A stretch of 64,000 nucleotides of DNA from Tritrichomonas musculus (taxonomy: Eukaryota; Parabasalia; Tritrichomonadida; Tritrichomonadidae): positions 248,001 to 312,000 of the forward strand of contig JAPFFF010000074.1 of the NCBI GenBank assembly GCA_039105265.1, read 5' to 3'. The notes beneath the pieces were generated by a model that saw nothing but the letters and a program-made list of their open reading frames with translations, ran no database searches and was not told where the DNA came from. A program made the translations under genes and the position numbers. This document shows, in pieces, positions 46,402-54,985 of the stretch. Each line of letters opens with the position of its first letter. The first letter of the stretch is position 1.

Positions 46402-47899
46402 AGACAAACATTGATGCTTACAACAGATAAACATCTATGCTAACAACAGATAAACATCTATGCTAACAACAGATAAACATTGATGCTTACAACATACAAA
46501 CATCGATGCTAACAACAGAAAAACATCTATGCTAACAACAGATAAACATCTATGCTAACAACAGACAAACATTGATGCTAACAACAGATAAACATCTATG
46601 CTAACAACAGATAAACATCTATGCTAACAACAGATAAACATAGATGCTAACAACAGATATACATAGATGCTAACGACAGACAAACATCGATGCTTACAAC
46701 ATACAAACATCGATGCTAACAACAGACAAACATAGATGCTAACGACAGACAAACATTGATGCTTACAACATACAAACATCTATGCTAACAACAGATCATT
46801 GATGCTTACAACATACAAACATCTATGCTAACAACAGAAAAACATCTATGCTAACAACAGATAAACATCTATGCTAACAACAGATATACATAGATGCTAA
46901 CGACAGACAAACATTGATGCTTACAACATACAAACATTGATGCTTACAACAGATAAACATCTATGCTAACAACAGATAAACATCTATGCTAACAACAGAT
47001 AAACATTGATGCTTACAACATACAAACATCGATGCTAACAACAGAAAAACATCTATGCTAACAACAGATAAACATCTATGCTAACGACAGACAAACATTG
47101 ATGCTAACAACAGATAAACATCTATGCTAACAACAGATAAACATCTATGCTAACAACAGATAAACATAGATGCTAACAACAGATATACATAGATGCTAAC
47201 GACAGACAAACATCGATGCTTACAACATACAAACATCTATGCTAACAACAGATAAACATCTATGCTAACAACAGATAAACATCTATGCTAACAACAGATA
47301 AACATCTATGCTAACAACAGATAAACATCTATGCTAACAACAGATAAACATAGATGCTAACAACAGATATACATAGATGCTAACGACAGACAAACATTGA
47401 TGCTTACAACATACAAACATCTATGCTAACAACAGATAAACATCTATGCTAACAACAGATAAACATCTATGCTAACAACAGATAAACATCTATGCTAACA
47501 ACAGATAAACATCTATGCTAACAACAGATAAACATAGATGCTAACAACAGATATACATAGATGCTAACGACAGACAAACATCTATGCTAACAACAGATAA
47601 ACATCTATGCTAACAACAGATAAACATCTATGCTAACAACAGATAAACATCTATGCTAACAACAGATAAACATCTATGCTAACAACAGATAAACATCTAT
47701 GCTAACAACAGATATACATAGATGCTAACGACAGACAAACATCGATGCTTACAACATACAAACATCGATGCTAACAACAGACAAACATAGATGCTAAAAC
47801 ATCTATGCTAACAACAGATAAACATCGATGCTAACAACAGATAAACATCTATGCTAACAACAGATAAACATCTATGCTAACGACAGACAAACATTGATG
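46402..47899. repeat. 23-bp minisatellite, right block
   Basis: About 65 head-to-tail units of the 23-bp repeat, with a few short or partial units (for example near 46790 and 47795). Unit variants come in runs that recur (several TCTATG units, then AGATG units, an ATATACATAGATG unit, then a CGACAGACAAACAT unit), giving a loose higher-order pattern of some 185..230 bp. No gene. Confidence 0.92.
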
Positions 47900-48119
47900 T
47901 TAATAACTGATTCGCGTTTTTGCTAATTACAAACTTTTGTTAGTTTTTTTACAGAAAGCATTAATAAAGTTTTTTATGCTATGCTAATTTTAGAATAAAA
48001 TTTTGACTAAATTATTGTTTATTTGAATGCCTTTTATATAGATATTATCTTTTTTCTAAAAGAAAAAAATTGTGTACTAGACACTTTTTGAACGCAGTTC
48101 AAAAAGTGGCGTTCCTTGT
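47900..48119 (+). repeat. 220-bp segment, direct copy of 168..388
   Basis: Nearly identical to 168..388, including the CACTTTTTGAAC-GCA-GTTCAAAAAGTG palindrome (48082..48108). After TTCCTTGT the two loci diverge, which marks the edge of the duplication. Confidence 0.85.
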
Positions 48120-48161
48120 ATTTTAATATTATAACTTTAATCTGTTTCTTTAATAGTCGCC

Positions 48162-48379
48162 CTAAAAACTTTTTGAGACCCCTATAATTTCATCACCAAG
48201 TCTGAGATAAAGTTTCTGAAAAGATGGTAATGGAATAAATTGCCTCATTAAATTGTAAGTTTTTGAAGACGATAAATATATTATTTGAGATAAGTCATAA
48301 ACAATTTCATTATAAGTTCTTTTTTTTGTGAAACTATTTTCTAATGACCATACAAAAGTAGTACTTACAGGTTTTGGCG
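48162..48379 (-). pseudogene. 3-prime fragment of a coding sequence, transposase-like
   Basis: An open frame of about 72 codons on the minus strand ends at a TAG (48164..48162) and is cut at its 5-prime side by the end of element C. It reads like real protein: STTFVWSLENSFTKKRTYNE, IVYDLSQIIYLSSSKTYNLM, RQFIPLPSFQKLYLRLGDE. The pattern of a helix with YDLSQIIYLSS-KTYN-LRQF-PLPS-L recalls the central region of P-element/THAP9-type transposases, but this is only resemblance. Its remaining part should lie beyond the right end of C. Confidence 0.45.
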
Positions 48380-48518
48380 AGTAGTATACGTTAGGCTGTG
48401 CGCCCTTAACGGTCGCCCAGACCTAACTGCGCCGATGATTTCACCAAGGCCATTTATAAATTTTTTTTCTCTATTTTTATTTTTATTTTTAAATTTTTAT
48501 CTTCATATCAAAAAACAA
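48380..48518. repeat. Left terminal region of element C
   Basis: Starts AGTAGTATACG and is GC-rich for about 70 bp, as is the outer TIR of element A, then turns AT-rich with T-runs before the Rep gene. The partner TIR is not in the window. A second AGTAGTA word at 48357 lies inside the interrupted coding fragment and was not taken as the end. Confidence 0.7.
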
Positions 48519-48818
48519 ATGTGGGGAAAAAGAAGGAACTATATGATCACATTCTGGACACATGAATACCCTAAAGAGCTGCCAGATAACTCCACTTATC
48601 TATGTACATGTGAGGATACTTGTGAGAATGGCAGATATCATGGTCATGCATTCATTTATTTCAAAAATCCAGAAGATATGAAGTGTGTTAAGAGCTTATT
48701 TGGTCATAATGCTCATTTAGAAGTGCCTCGTAGAAACAGCTGGTGTATTCGATATATACTGAATAACAATACGAGAAAACATGACTTCCAAGAATTTGGT
48801 GAACGGCCATTAGATTAA
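48519..48818 (+). CDS. Small HUH (CRESS Rep-like) endonuclease domain (99 aa)
   Basis: The start at 48519 gives a compact domain; an upstream frame adds only a hydrophobic stretch. Motif I-like YMITFWTHEYP is at 8..18; motif II, GRYHGHAFIYF, at 38..48 gives the His-x-His metal site; a HLE segment is at 66..68; a motif III-like Tyr at 79 is followed by FQEFGERP. Order and spacing match the endonuclease domain of CRESS-DNA virus Reps, which nick and join DNA during rolling-circle replication. It is the first gene after the left end, while the helicase part found in full Reps is here a separate gene (58932..60695). Confidence 0.7.
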   Translation: MWGKRRNYMITFWTHEYPKELPDNSTYLCTCEDTCENGRYHGHAFIYFKNPEDMKCVKSLFGHNAHLEVPRRNSWCIRYILNNNTRKHDFQEFGERPLD

Positions 48819-48835
48819 TTTTTTGTATTTGAAAA

Positions 48836-49147
48836 ATGAGCTTTGTTCCATTAAAAGGCTTTATAAATGACTATGAGATTTTAAATAAATACCCTTTCAC
48901 AATAAGAAATAAGAAGACACGTAAACCATTGAAAGATTCAAAACATAATGAAGGTTATTTGACGGTTAATTTGAATGGTGTAAACTATTTAAAACACGTT
49001 ATTATTGCCAAACAATTTTTGCCTAACGATGATCCTGTTCACAAAAAAGAAGTCGATCATAAAAACCGTAATCGTAAAGATAACCGTCTATGTAATTTAC
49101 GATGGGTAACGCATTCTGAAAACAATTATAATCGTAAAATGCCGTAA
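48836..49147 (+). CDS. Short NUMOD4/HNH endonuclease-like protein (103 aa)
   Basis: YEILNKYPFTIRNKKT, GYLTVNLNGVNYLKHVIIAK and VDHKNRNRKDNRLCNLRWVT follow the same NUMOD4-HNH pattern as the A and B proteins, but the extra C-terminal domain is absent. It lies between the Rep and protease genes, a different place from the HNH gene of A. Confidence 0.75.
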   Translation: MSFVPLKGFINDYEILNKYPFTIRNKKTRKPLKDSKHNEGYLTVNLNGVNYLKHVIIAKQFLPNDDPVHKKEVDHKNRNRKDNRLCNLRWVTHSENNYNRKMP

Positions 49148-49163
49148 TTTATTTTTATTCAAA

Positions 49164-50627
49164 ATGTCAGATATAATAATTATTCAAGGTCAAATTCGTT
49201 TCAATCCACCTATAACAAATCAAAAAGTTACAGATTTGAAAAGAGAACACAATTTTAAATATATAGATATCACAAATAATTATGTGACATGTTTAGTGCC
49301 CTATAATTGGATACCAGCAAAGGGGTTTAGGGATGAATTAGAAATATTTGCGAATAATATGAAGGGCAAATTATTTAGAGAACGTTTTAGTGGTGAAATT
49401 TTGGCCTATAAAGGATCGCCTAATGCTAAATCTGCTTGGCGTTATTTCATTAAATATGGGAAGGTGCAAAGTGACAATAATGCTGCCTTTAAGTTCATAA
49501 AATATTATAAGCCCAAACCAAAAAGACATGCAAAATGGGTGAAGCCAGAGCATGATGATGCATTACCGCCACCTCAAGAAGAGCCATCACAAAATAAAAC
49601 AATCTTTCAGAAAAAGTCATCGTCTTCGGCCAAACCTATACTTAAAAAGTTGGCATCTTCATCGTCTTCTTCTCAAACATCTACATTATCATCAAGCGGT
49701 ACATCAAGAGCACCATCTCCTCCCCCACCCCCACAAGCATCCCCTCAATCATCAAAACAAACATCAAGGCACACATCAAGACCACCAACACCTCCAATGG
49801 ATCTAGACCAATTTATTGATTATAATGCAATCACTGATAATAATTCACAATTAGAATCAAAAGAAGTATATCCATATCTAAAACTATTAGTAGAAAAAGG
49901 AAAAAAAGTGAAAAGAATAGGACATGTAGCCTTATTGCCTCCTGATTGGTTTTATTATCTATATGAGAATCCGAAACAAGAAGCAGTGGACTCTCTCTTT
50001 GAGTATCTTAGTAAAGCTCCACAGTTTAATAAGAAACCAATTGATTATTATGATTGCATTGTAATTCCTGCTGAACTAGAGGAACATTGGATATTAATAG
50101 TAATCGATAATGGCAATAAAGATATCGGTGTATATGATTCAAACATGAAAGCATACCCAGATATCGGTAAAATAATGAATAAATTCTTGAAATCACAAGG
50201 CATTAATCAGAAATATCCAATGAGATATAATCGTGTTCCTAAACAAAATAATGATATTGATTGTGCTATATTAATGATGCAAAATGCAAGGATATTATTG
50301 CATGATGGTAAATGGCCTTATCCAATAGATGACGTACCTAATATTAGACAAAGAATTGCACGTGAATTAAAGAGCAAATCATTAGAAACAGCTCCCCTCC
50401 CACCTACACCACCCAGTTTTCAAAAACATTCTAACAACACAGAAAAACCGACTCTTCCCAAAAAAAAAATGAGTCAAGCTGAGAAGGAAAGAATCGAACA
50501 AGAGACTTATAATTATTTTATTAAAAAAGGTGCATATCATTTAGCTAAATCATATAAATACCCTTATTGGAATGTTCATGAAGATGTAGAATCTGGTGTA
50601 CCAAAAGATAAATCAAAAAGAATGTAA
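49164..50627 (+). CDS. Ulp1/adenain-like cysteine protease with N-terminal domain (487 aa)
   Basis: Residues about 230..410 carry the C48/adenain signature: EEHWILIVIDNG with the His near 306, GVYDSNM with the Asp near 322, and PKQNNDIDCAILMMQ with Gln near 360 and Cys near 365. Polinton and adenovirus proteases of this type process capsid precursors. Residues 1..110 form a domain that resembles the following 122-aa protein; residues about 130..215 are Ser/Pro-rich and probably flexible. No comparable protease was recognised in A or B. TCAAAATG at the start. Confidence 0.78.
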   Translation: MSDIIIIQGQIRFNPPITNQKVTDLKREHNFKYIDITNNYVTCLVPYNWIPAKGFRDELEIFANNMKGKLFRERFSGEILAYKGSPNAKSAWRYFIKYGKVQSDNNAAFKFIKYYKPKPKRHAKWVKPEHDDALPPPQEEPSQNKTIFQKKSSSSAKPILKKLASSSSSSQTSTLSSSGTSRAPSPPPPPQASPQSSKQTSRHTSRPPTPPMDLDQFIDYNAITDNNSQLESKEVYPYLKLLVEKGKKVKRIGHVALLPPDWFYYLYENPKQEAVDSLFEYLSKAPQFNKKPIDYYDCIVIPAELEEHWILIVIDNGNKDIGVYDSNMKAYPDIGKIMNKFLKSQGINQKYPMRYNRVPKQNNDIDCAILMMQNARILLHDGKWPYPIDDVPNIRQRIARELKSKSLETAPLPPTPPSFQKHSNNTEKPTLPKKKMSQAEKERIEQETYNYFIKKGAYHLAKSYKYPYWNVHEDVESGVPKDKSKRM

Positions 50628-50652
50628 AATAAAAATTTTTCAATAAATAAAA

Positions 50653-51021
50653 ATGCCAGAATTAATTTTGCCAATTGAATGTTCACTTTATTTTAATAAA
50701 ACATTGAAAAAGACAGAAATATCTGAATTATCAGAAATTTGTAAATCAAAGTTTAAATTATCAAACAAAAAAATAATCTTTACTGATTGGGCAAAGAAAT
50801 TTGATTGGGATGATTATGAGGACGTTAAAGAAATATTGAATTTAGTGGCCAAATATTGTTCAGTACATAAAATCACACTTTTTGGATCGATAATTGGTTA
50901 TATAGGTGAAAGGAATGAAAATATGGTCAAATCAAAAGCCTATCAGATTCAATTGAAAAAGGGAGATATAATTCCAAAGGAAATAATCCTTCATGCTAGT
51001 AAACCAAGGAAGAATAAGTAA
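50653..51021 (+). CDS. 122-aa protein resembling the N-terminal domain of the protease
   Basis: Pattern shared with 49164..50627 residues 1..110: an N-terminal strand, a helix starting around KKTEISELSEIC, a Trp-Asp turn (KKFDWDDYEDVKEIL), then GSIIGYIGERNENMVKSKAY, which mirrors GEILAYKGSPNAKSAWRYF. This suggests a duplicated domain. Function unknown; capsid or DNA contact are guesses. Confidence 0.55.
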   Translation: MPELILPIECSLYFNKTLKKTEISELSEICKSKFKLSNKKIIFTDWAKKFDWDDYEDVKEILNLVAKYCSVHKITLFGSIIGYIGERNENMVKSKAYQIQLKKGDIIPKEIILHASKPRKNK

Positions 51022-51041
51022 GATATTTATTTTTAGTCAAA

Positions 51042-52007
51042 ATGGAGTTACCACCAAGAGTTAAAACACAACACCCTAATCGTGAAAATATTGTACATGA
51101 TGCTAACGTTCCTGTCCCAATTGAGACTGCTTTTTTCTTAGAGGACTCACAAAGAGATCCAAGCAAATTTAATCGTTTTTATTTCAATTTTCCTGGTGAT
51201 TGGTCAACGTCAAACAAAGGCGAAACAATTGTGGGTGTAAGGTCAATGTGGCTCGTTTCAAAAAGACGAAAACTTGAATTCACCATCTCAATTGCTAAAT
51301 ATTTAAAGGTTTCATTTGATAAAATACCTGGATTCAGTATACACGATAGAATTAAATCTATGACTTCATCTCTTTATCAGGATGATTTAAAAATCAAAGA
51401 AATAAAAGTAATTGACTGGCTCTCAACAGAAAGAGATTTCAGAGGATTTTTTGAAGCAGTCCACAATGCTTTGAAATCATATATCTCAATATGGTGGAAT
51501 AGCATCACTAACGCATTTGAACAATCTGATATTGATGTTTTGAATAGAGACATACAAACTGATGGTTATTATGACGAAAAAGGTTTTCATGAAAAAATAT
51601 ATTCTGAACGAAACAATAATTCTTTAGATAAATACGGTTGTGCTTTCAAAATAACTGAAATGAATAAAGATTTTGAGGAAGTATTTAATATTGGTGACGG
51701 ACCTACTCAAAATAGAAAAGGAAAATATAATTTGTATGAAAATGAATTAATTTTTGATAATATTTGGGATCGTCATTCATGTAAAGTTTATTCTTCACTT
51801 GGCGAACAATCATTACATAATTATATCGGTAATTCACAAATTTATTATAATCCTATCAAATATTTTAAATTGAATTCTTCTGATCAACGGTTTTGGATTG
51901 AATTATATTCTGCCAGACAATACAATGCCCCCGTTAAATTACCCAATGGAGAAACTTTTGTCATGGAAATGCAGTTCTTGCCTTATAATAAGATGTTATA
52001 CGTTTAA
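51042..52007 (+). CDS. Penton-like/minor capsid protein of element C (321 aa)
   Basis: Homologue of 22945..24279. Conserved ends: VPIETAFFLEDSQRDPSKFN, ETIVGVRSMWLVSKRRKLEF, NIWDRHSCKVYSSLGEQS, FKLNSSDQRFWIELYSARQ and a final MQFLPYNKMLYV. It lacks the coiled-coil and Thr-Pro inserts of the A protein and so shows the core size. TCAAAATG at the start fits a short leader. Penton assignment from synteny and size. Confidence 0.55.
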   Translation: MELPPRVKTQHPNRENIVHDANVPVPIETAFFLEDSQRDPSKFNRFYFNFPGDWSTSNKGETIVGVRSMWLVSKRRKLEFTISIAKYLKVSFDKIPGFSIHDRIKSMTSSLYQDDLKIKEIKVIDWLSTERDFRGFFEAVHNALKSYISIWWNSITNAFEQSDIDVLNRDIQTDGYYDEKGFHEKIYSERNNNSLDKYGCAFKITEMNKDFEEVFNIGDGPTQNRKGKYNLYENELIFDNIWDRHSCKVYSSLGEQSLHNYIGNSQIYYNPIKYFKLNSSDQRFWIELYSARQYNAPVKLPNGETFVMEMQFLPYNKMLYV

Positions 52008-52018
52008 TTTATAAAAAA

Positions 52019-53161
52019 ATGACATCACTTGCAGAATTATATAAGGAATATCCATACCGTGGTCCAGCTTTTGAAAAACATGCACTTGAAAAAGGTTATT
52101 CGAAAAAAGAGATAAGGAAATTTCAATCAGAATCCGTTGTTCATGATCAAAAAGTGCCAACTCCTAAATATATACCTATCGTATCGTCTCATTCCGGAGG
52201 TTTTCAGATGGATACGTTTATAAACGATAAAGGAGCTAACGGTTTGAATTATTTGATGCTTATCAATATAAATACCCGTAAAGCTTATGCATATCCGATG
52301 AGAGGAAAAGGGGCGTTACAGGTCAAATCAGCATTGAATAAATTCATCAAGGAAGAACCAAATTGCCATTCAATCGCTTCAGATCAAGATGCTGCTTATT
52401 TATCAGACGAAGTGACATCTTGGATGAAAAGTCATAAAATTATATATACGACTACAACGGATGATAATCACAATAATTTAGGAATAATAAACCGTTTTAT
52501 GAGAACGATAAGAGATTTAGCCGTTAACAAAAATTTGTTAGATGCCGATATATGGAAAGATATTTCAAAAGAAGGTGAATTAACACACAAACCTACAAGA
52601 AATATTTCACCAAAAGAAATGCAGTCATTAATGTCAGCATATAATGAATCATATCATACTAAAATAAAAACAGCCCCCAATAAAATGACAGCCAAAGACG
52701 AACAGAAATATATTTTGAAAAATAAAACGCAAGCAAACCCTTATGATTTCAAAGAAGGTGATAAAGTACGTATCGTAGAAGAAAAAACGATTAAAAATAA
52801 AAAACGAAGAATGGTTAGCAATCAAGCATATACAGTTGATTCAAAATCTGGTAATTTATTCAAAATTGCTGCTAACGATAGATCTGTGAACGATTATCCT
52901 GGATACAAAATAGTTAAGGCGAAAGGATTTGTTCCTATGGCCAAAACATTGAAAAACGGCAAAAGAGGGAACATAGAGGAGATTTTAGGGTATAATAATG
53001 CAAATGACCAATACAAGGTCAAATGGGATGATGGAAGTCAAGGGTATACATATGCCAAAAGTATGAGAGAAGGAAATCCAACAATATTATCACGGTTAGA
53101 ACGAATGTATTGGGTGAAAACAGGTGAAAACATACCAGTTAAAATCAGAAAATACATTTAA
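52019..53161 (+). CDS. Retroviral-type integrase of element C (380 aa)
   Basis: Helical N-terminus, then the RVE core: SGGFQMDTFINDKGANGLNY, LMLININTRKAYAYPMRGKG, SDQDAAYLSDEV and NHNNLGIINRFMRTIRD. SH3/chromo-like C-terminal modules (YDFKEGDKVRIVEE; GKRGNIEEILGY; ...DDGSQGYTYAKS). It aligns along its length with the element A integrase, except for a short insert near 185..205 (ISKEGELTHKPTRNISP). It lies 11 bp after the penton-like gene. Confidence 0.87.
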   Translation: MTSLAELYKEYPYRGPAFEKHALEKGYSKKEIRKFQSESVVHDQKVPTPKYIPIVSSHSGGFQMDTFINDKGANGLNYLMLININTRKAYAYPMRGKGALQVKSALNKFIKEEPNCHSIASDQDAAYLSDEVTSWMKSHKIIYTTTTDDNHNNLGIINRFMRTIRDLAVNKNLLDADIWKDISKEGELTHKPTRNISPKEMQSLMSAYNESYHTKIKTAPNKMTAKDEQKYILKNKTQANPYDFKEGDKVRIVEEKTIKNKKRRMVSNQAYTVDSKSGNLFKIAANDRSVNDYPGYKIVKAKGFVPMAKTLKNGKRGNIEEILGYNNANDQYKVKWDDGSQGYTYAKSMREGNPTILSRLERMYWVKTGENIPVKIRKYI

Positions 53162-53175
53162 TTATTCTTAATCAA

Positions 53176-54033
53176 ATGAAAGGAAATATTATTCAAAAAG
53201 TTGAAGAATTAATCAATGAGACGCTCAGAAAAAGTATGAGAGAAATTGAGGGCGCTTTGATCAAACCATTATCAGAAAATTATCCGTTTTCATCAAATGG
53301 GATATACTTTTTGATTGGACGTCCTGGTGCTGGCAAAAGTTATTGGATTTGGCGCCATATTATGATTACAGAAAGATTATTTAAACATCCATATTATCAT
53401 AAAATTTATTTCTGCTCAACGTCTGGTAAAATGGATAAAACCGCCGAAGTTTTGAATAAAAAGATTCTAACAAAAATAATTTATGTCTCAGAAAAACAAT
53501 TGATGAGCGTTCTTCAGAAACATTTGAAAAGGAAAATAAAATATTATGCACTTGTCAAACATATCCTCTCAAAAATGAAAGAAACGTCTGATGAGATGAG
53601 GCGTTTAATTGAAAAGCATCATTTAACTGACCTTCAAGATAAAATCATTTATATTGCCAGTAAGCTTTGTAAATATGGAACCGCCTCTTATCCATTCAAT
53701 ACTCTGATTATTCTTGATGATTGTGCTGGTTCAGATTTATTGAAAAACGGTAATTCAGAATTTATTAAATTGTTGACAAAAACAAGACATTATAACATAA
53801 CGTGCATAATGGCATTTCAAACGATAAGATTTGTGCACATAAATGCTAAACGTATGGCAACCGATATTATCTGTTATAGCGGTTATTCAGAAGAAGATTT
53901 CACCTCTTTATTGCAGCAAACAAATAACAACTTAAATACAAAGGCAACTGTGCAAGAATACTTGCAACATAGAGAACCGCATGACAAATTTATCATGAAC
54001 ATAACTGCAAATAAATACTATTTTGAATCTTAA
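53176..54033 (+). CDS. FtsK/HerA-type packaging ATPase of element C (285 aa)
   Basis: Walker A, IGRPGAGKSYW, is near residue 50 and Walker B, LIILDDCAGSD, near 177, followed by HYNITCIMAFQTIRFVHINA. It is closely related to 20983..21822. TCAAATG overlaps the start codon, implying a nearly leaderless transcript. Confidence 0.87.
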   Translation: MKGNIIQKVEELINETLRKSMREIEGALIKPLSENYPFSSNGIYFLIGRPGAGKSYWIWRHIMITERLFKHPYYHKIYFCSTSGKMDKTAEVLNKKILTKIIYVSEKQLMSVLQKHLKRKIKYYALVKHILSKMKETSDEMRRLIEKHHLTDLQDKIIYIASKLCKYGTASYPFNTLIILDDCAGSDLLKNGNSEFIKLLTKTRHYNITCIMAFQTIRFVHINAKRMATDIICYSGYSEEDFTSLLQQTNNNLNTKATVQEYLQHREPHDKFIMNITANKYYFES

Positions 54034-54051
54034 ACGTTTTATTGAATTTAA

Positions 54052-54450
54052 ATGGGATTATTTAGAAAATGGGCGAGAAGAAGTATTGGCCTTGGAAGTC
54101 AATTATTAATGGGAGCAGCAAATTCAGCAACAGGAGGATTAGCAGGTAAATTAGCGGATAATGCAACAGGAATAATGAAAAATCAATCAGGATTAATAGG
54201 CAAAACAATGGGTAGTTTAGGCAAAGCATTTTTAAGCGATAATATGAGAAACAAAATCTCAAATGTAGCGGATGCAGCAATAAAATACATTCCAAAAGGC
54301 AACGTAAGAGAAGCATTAACAAAAATCAATAATCATGCACAAGGAAGAGATGAAAACTATAAAATGCCAAAACCCGCTAAAACAGAATCGAGTAGTTCAA
54401 ATAATTCACCAGCACCTATAAATCATGTACATTCATCAAATTATGAATAA
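54052..54450 (+). CDS. Gly/Ala-rich basic protein, possible membrane-active minor capsid protein (132 aa)
   Basis: The N-terminal 90 residues are small-residue amphipathic helices (SIGLGSQLLMGAANSATGGL), followed by a polar Asn/Ser/Pro tail. It has the position and character of 20467..20970. A pVI-like role is analogy. Confidence 0.5.
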   Translation: MGLFRKWARRSIGLGSQLLMGAANSATGGLAGKLADNATGIMKNQSGLIGKTMGSLGKAFLSDNMRNKISNVADAAIKYIPKGNVREALTKINNHAQGRDENYKMPKPAKTESSSSNNSPAPINHVHSSNYE

Positions 54451-54479
54451 TAAGAAAAGTCAATTTTATTGAGTTTTAA

Positions 54480-54968
54480 ATGTCAAAACACTTAACAGGC
54501 TCAAAACGTTTAGCGGTTATTCAAAGGTGGATAAATGGCCATGACGATCCAGATTGGGAGGTTTTGCCAACTCGAAAACAAGGAAAGTATATTGTTAAAA
54601 AGCGAGAAACACCAATAGAAGAAGAAAAAGAAGAGAAAACTCCAGAAAATGAAGAGAACGAAGTTTTTGAAGAGGAAGAAGAAAAACCCAAAATGCAAAA
54701 ACCAAAGTCGAAAAAACTCACAAAAAGTCAAGAAATCGATCCAACGATAAACCTTGAAATCTTAAATCAACTCAAATTACTGGGTGATGAAATCAAACGC
54801 AAAAGAGAAAAGAAAGAACAAAAACGATTAATTGAAGAAGTAATCTCAAAGAAAACTCCAGCACCAAAACAAGCACCTCCTCCTCCTCCTCCAATACAAG
54901 AAGAAGAATATTATGAACCACCAATTCCAAGACAAAGACGAAACAGAATCTTTGATGATATATATTAA
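54480..54968 (+). CDS. Conserved charged protein, SKHLTGSKR family (162 aa)
   Basis: Homologue of 19875..20435: SKHLTGSKRLAVIQRWINGH, DPDWEVLPT, KYIVKKRE, a Glu/Lys-rich linker, the LNQLKLLGDEIKRKREKKEQ helix, and a C-terminal RQRRNRIFDD. It directly precedes the MCP gene, as in A. Confidence 0.6.
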   Translation: MSKHLTGSKRLAVIQRWINGHDDPDWEVLPTRKQGKYIVKKRETPIEEEKEEKTPENEENEVFEEEEEKPKMQKPKSKKLTKSQEIDPTINLEILNQLKLLGDEIKRKREKKEQKRLIEEVISKKTPAPKQAPPPPPPIQEEEYYEPPIPRQRRNRIFDDIY

Positions 54969-54985
54969 CTTTTTTTATTCAAGAA

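Noticed and set aside
46402-47899. CRISPR-like regular repeats
   Set aside because: The units abut with no unique spacers, and the locus is eukaryotic-looking; it is a minisatellite.
48357-48371. AGTAGTACTTACAGG as the left end of element C
   Set aside because: It lies inside the interrupted coding frame (codons for Ser-Thr-Thr on the minus strand), and 48380 matches the end of A much better.
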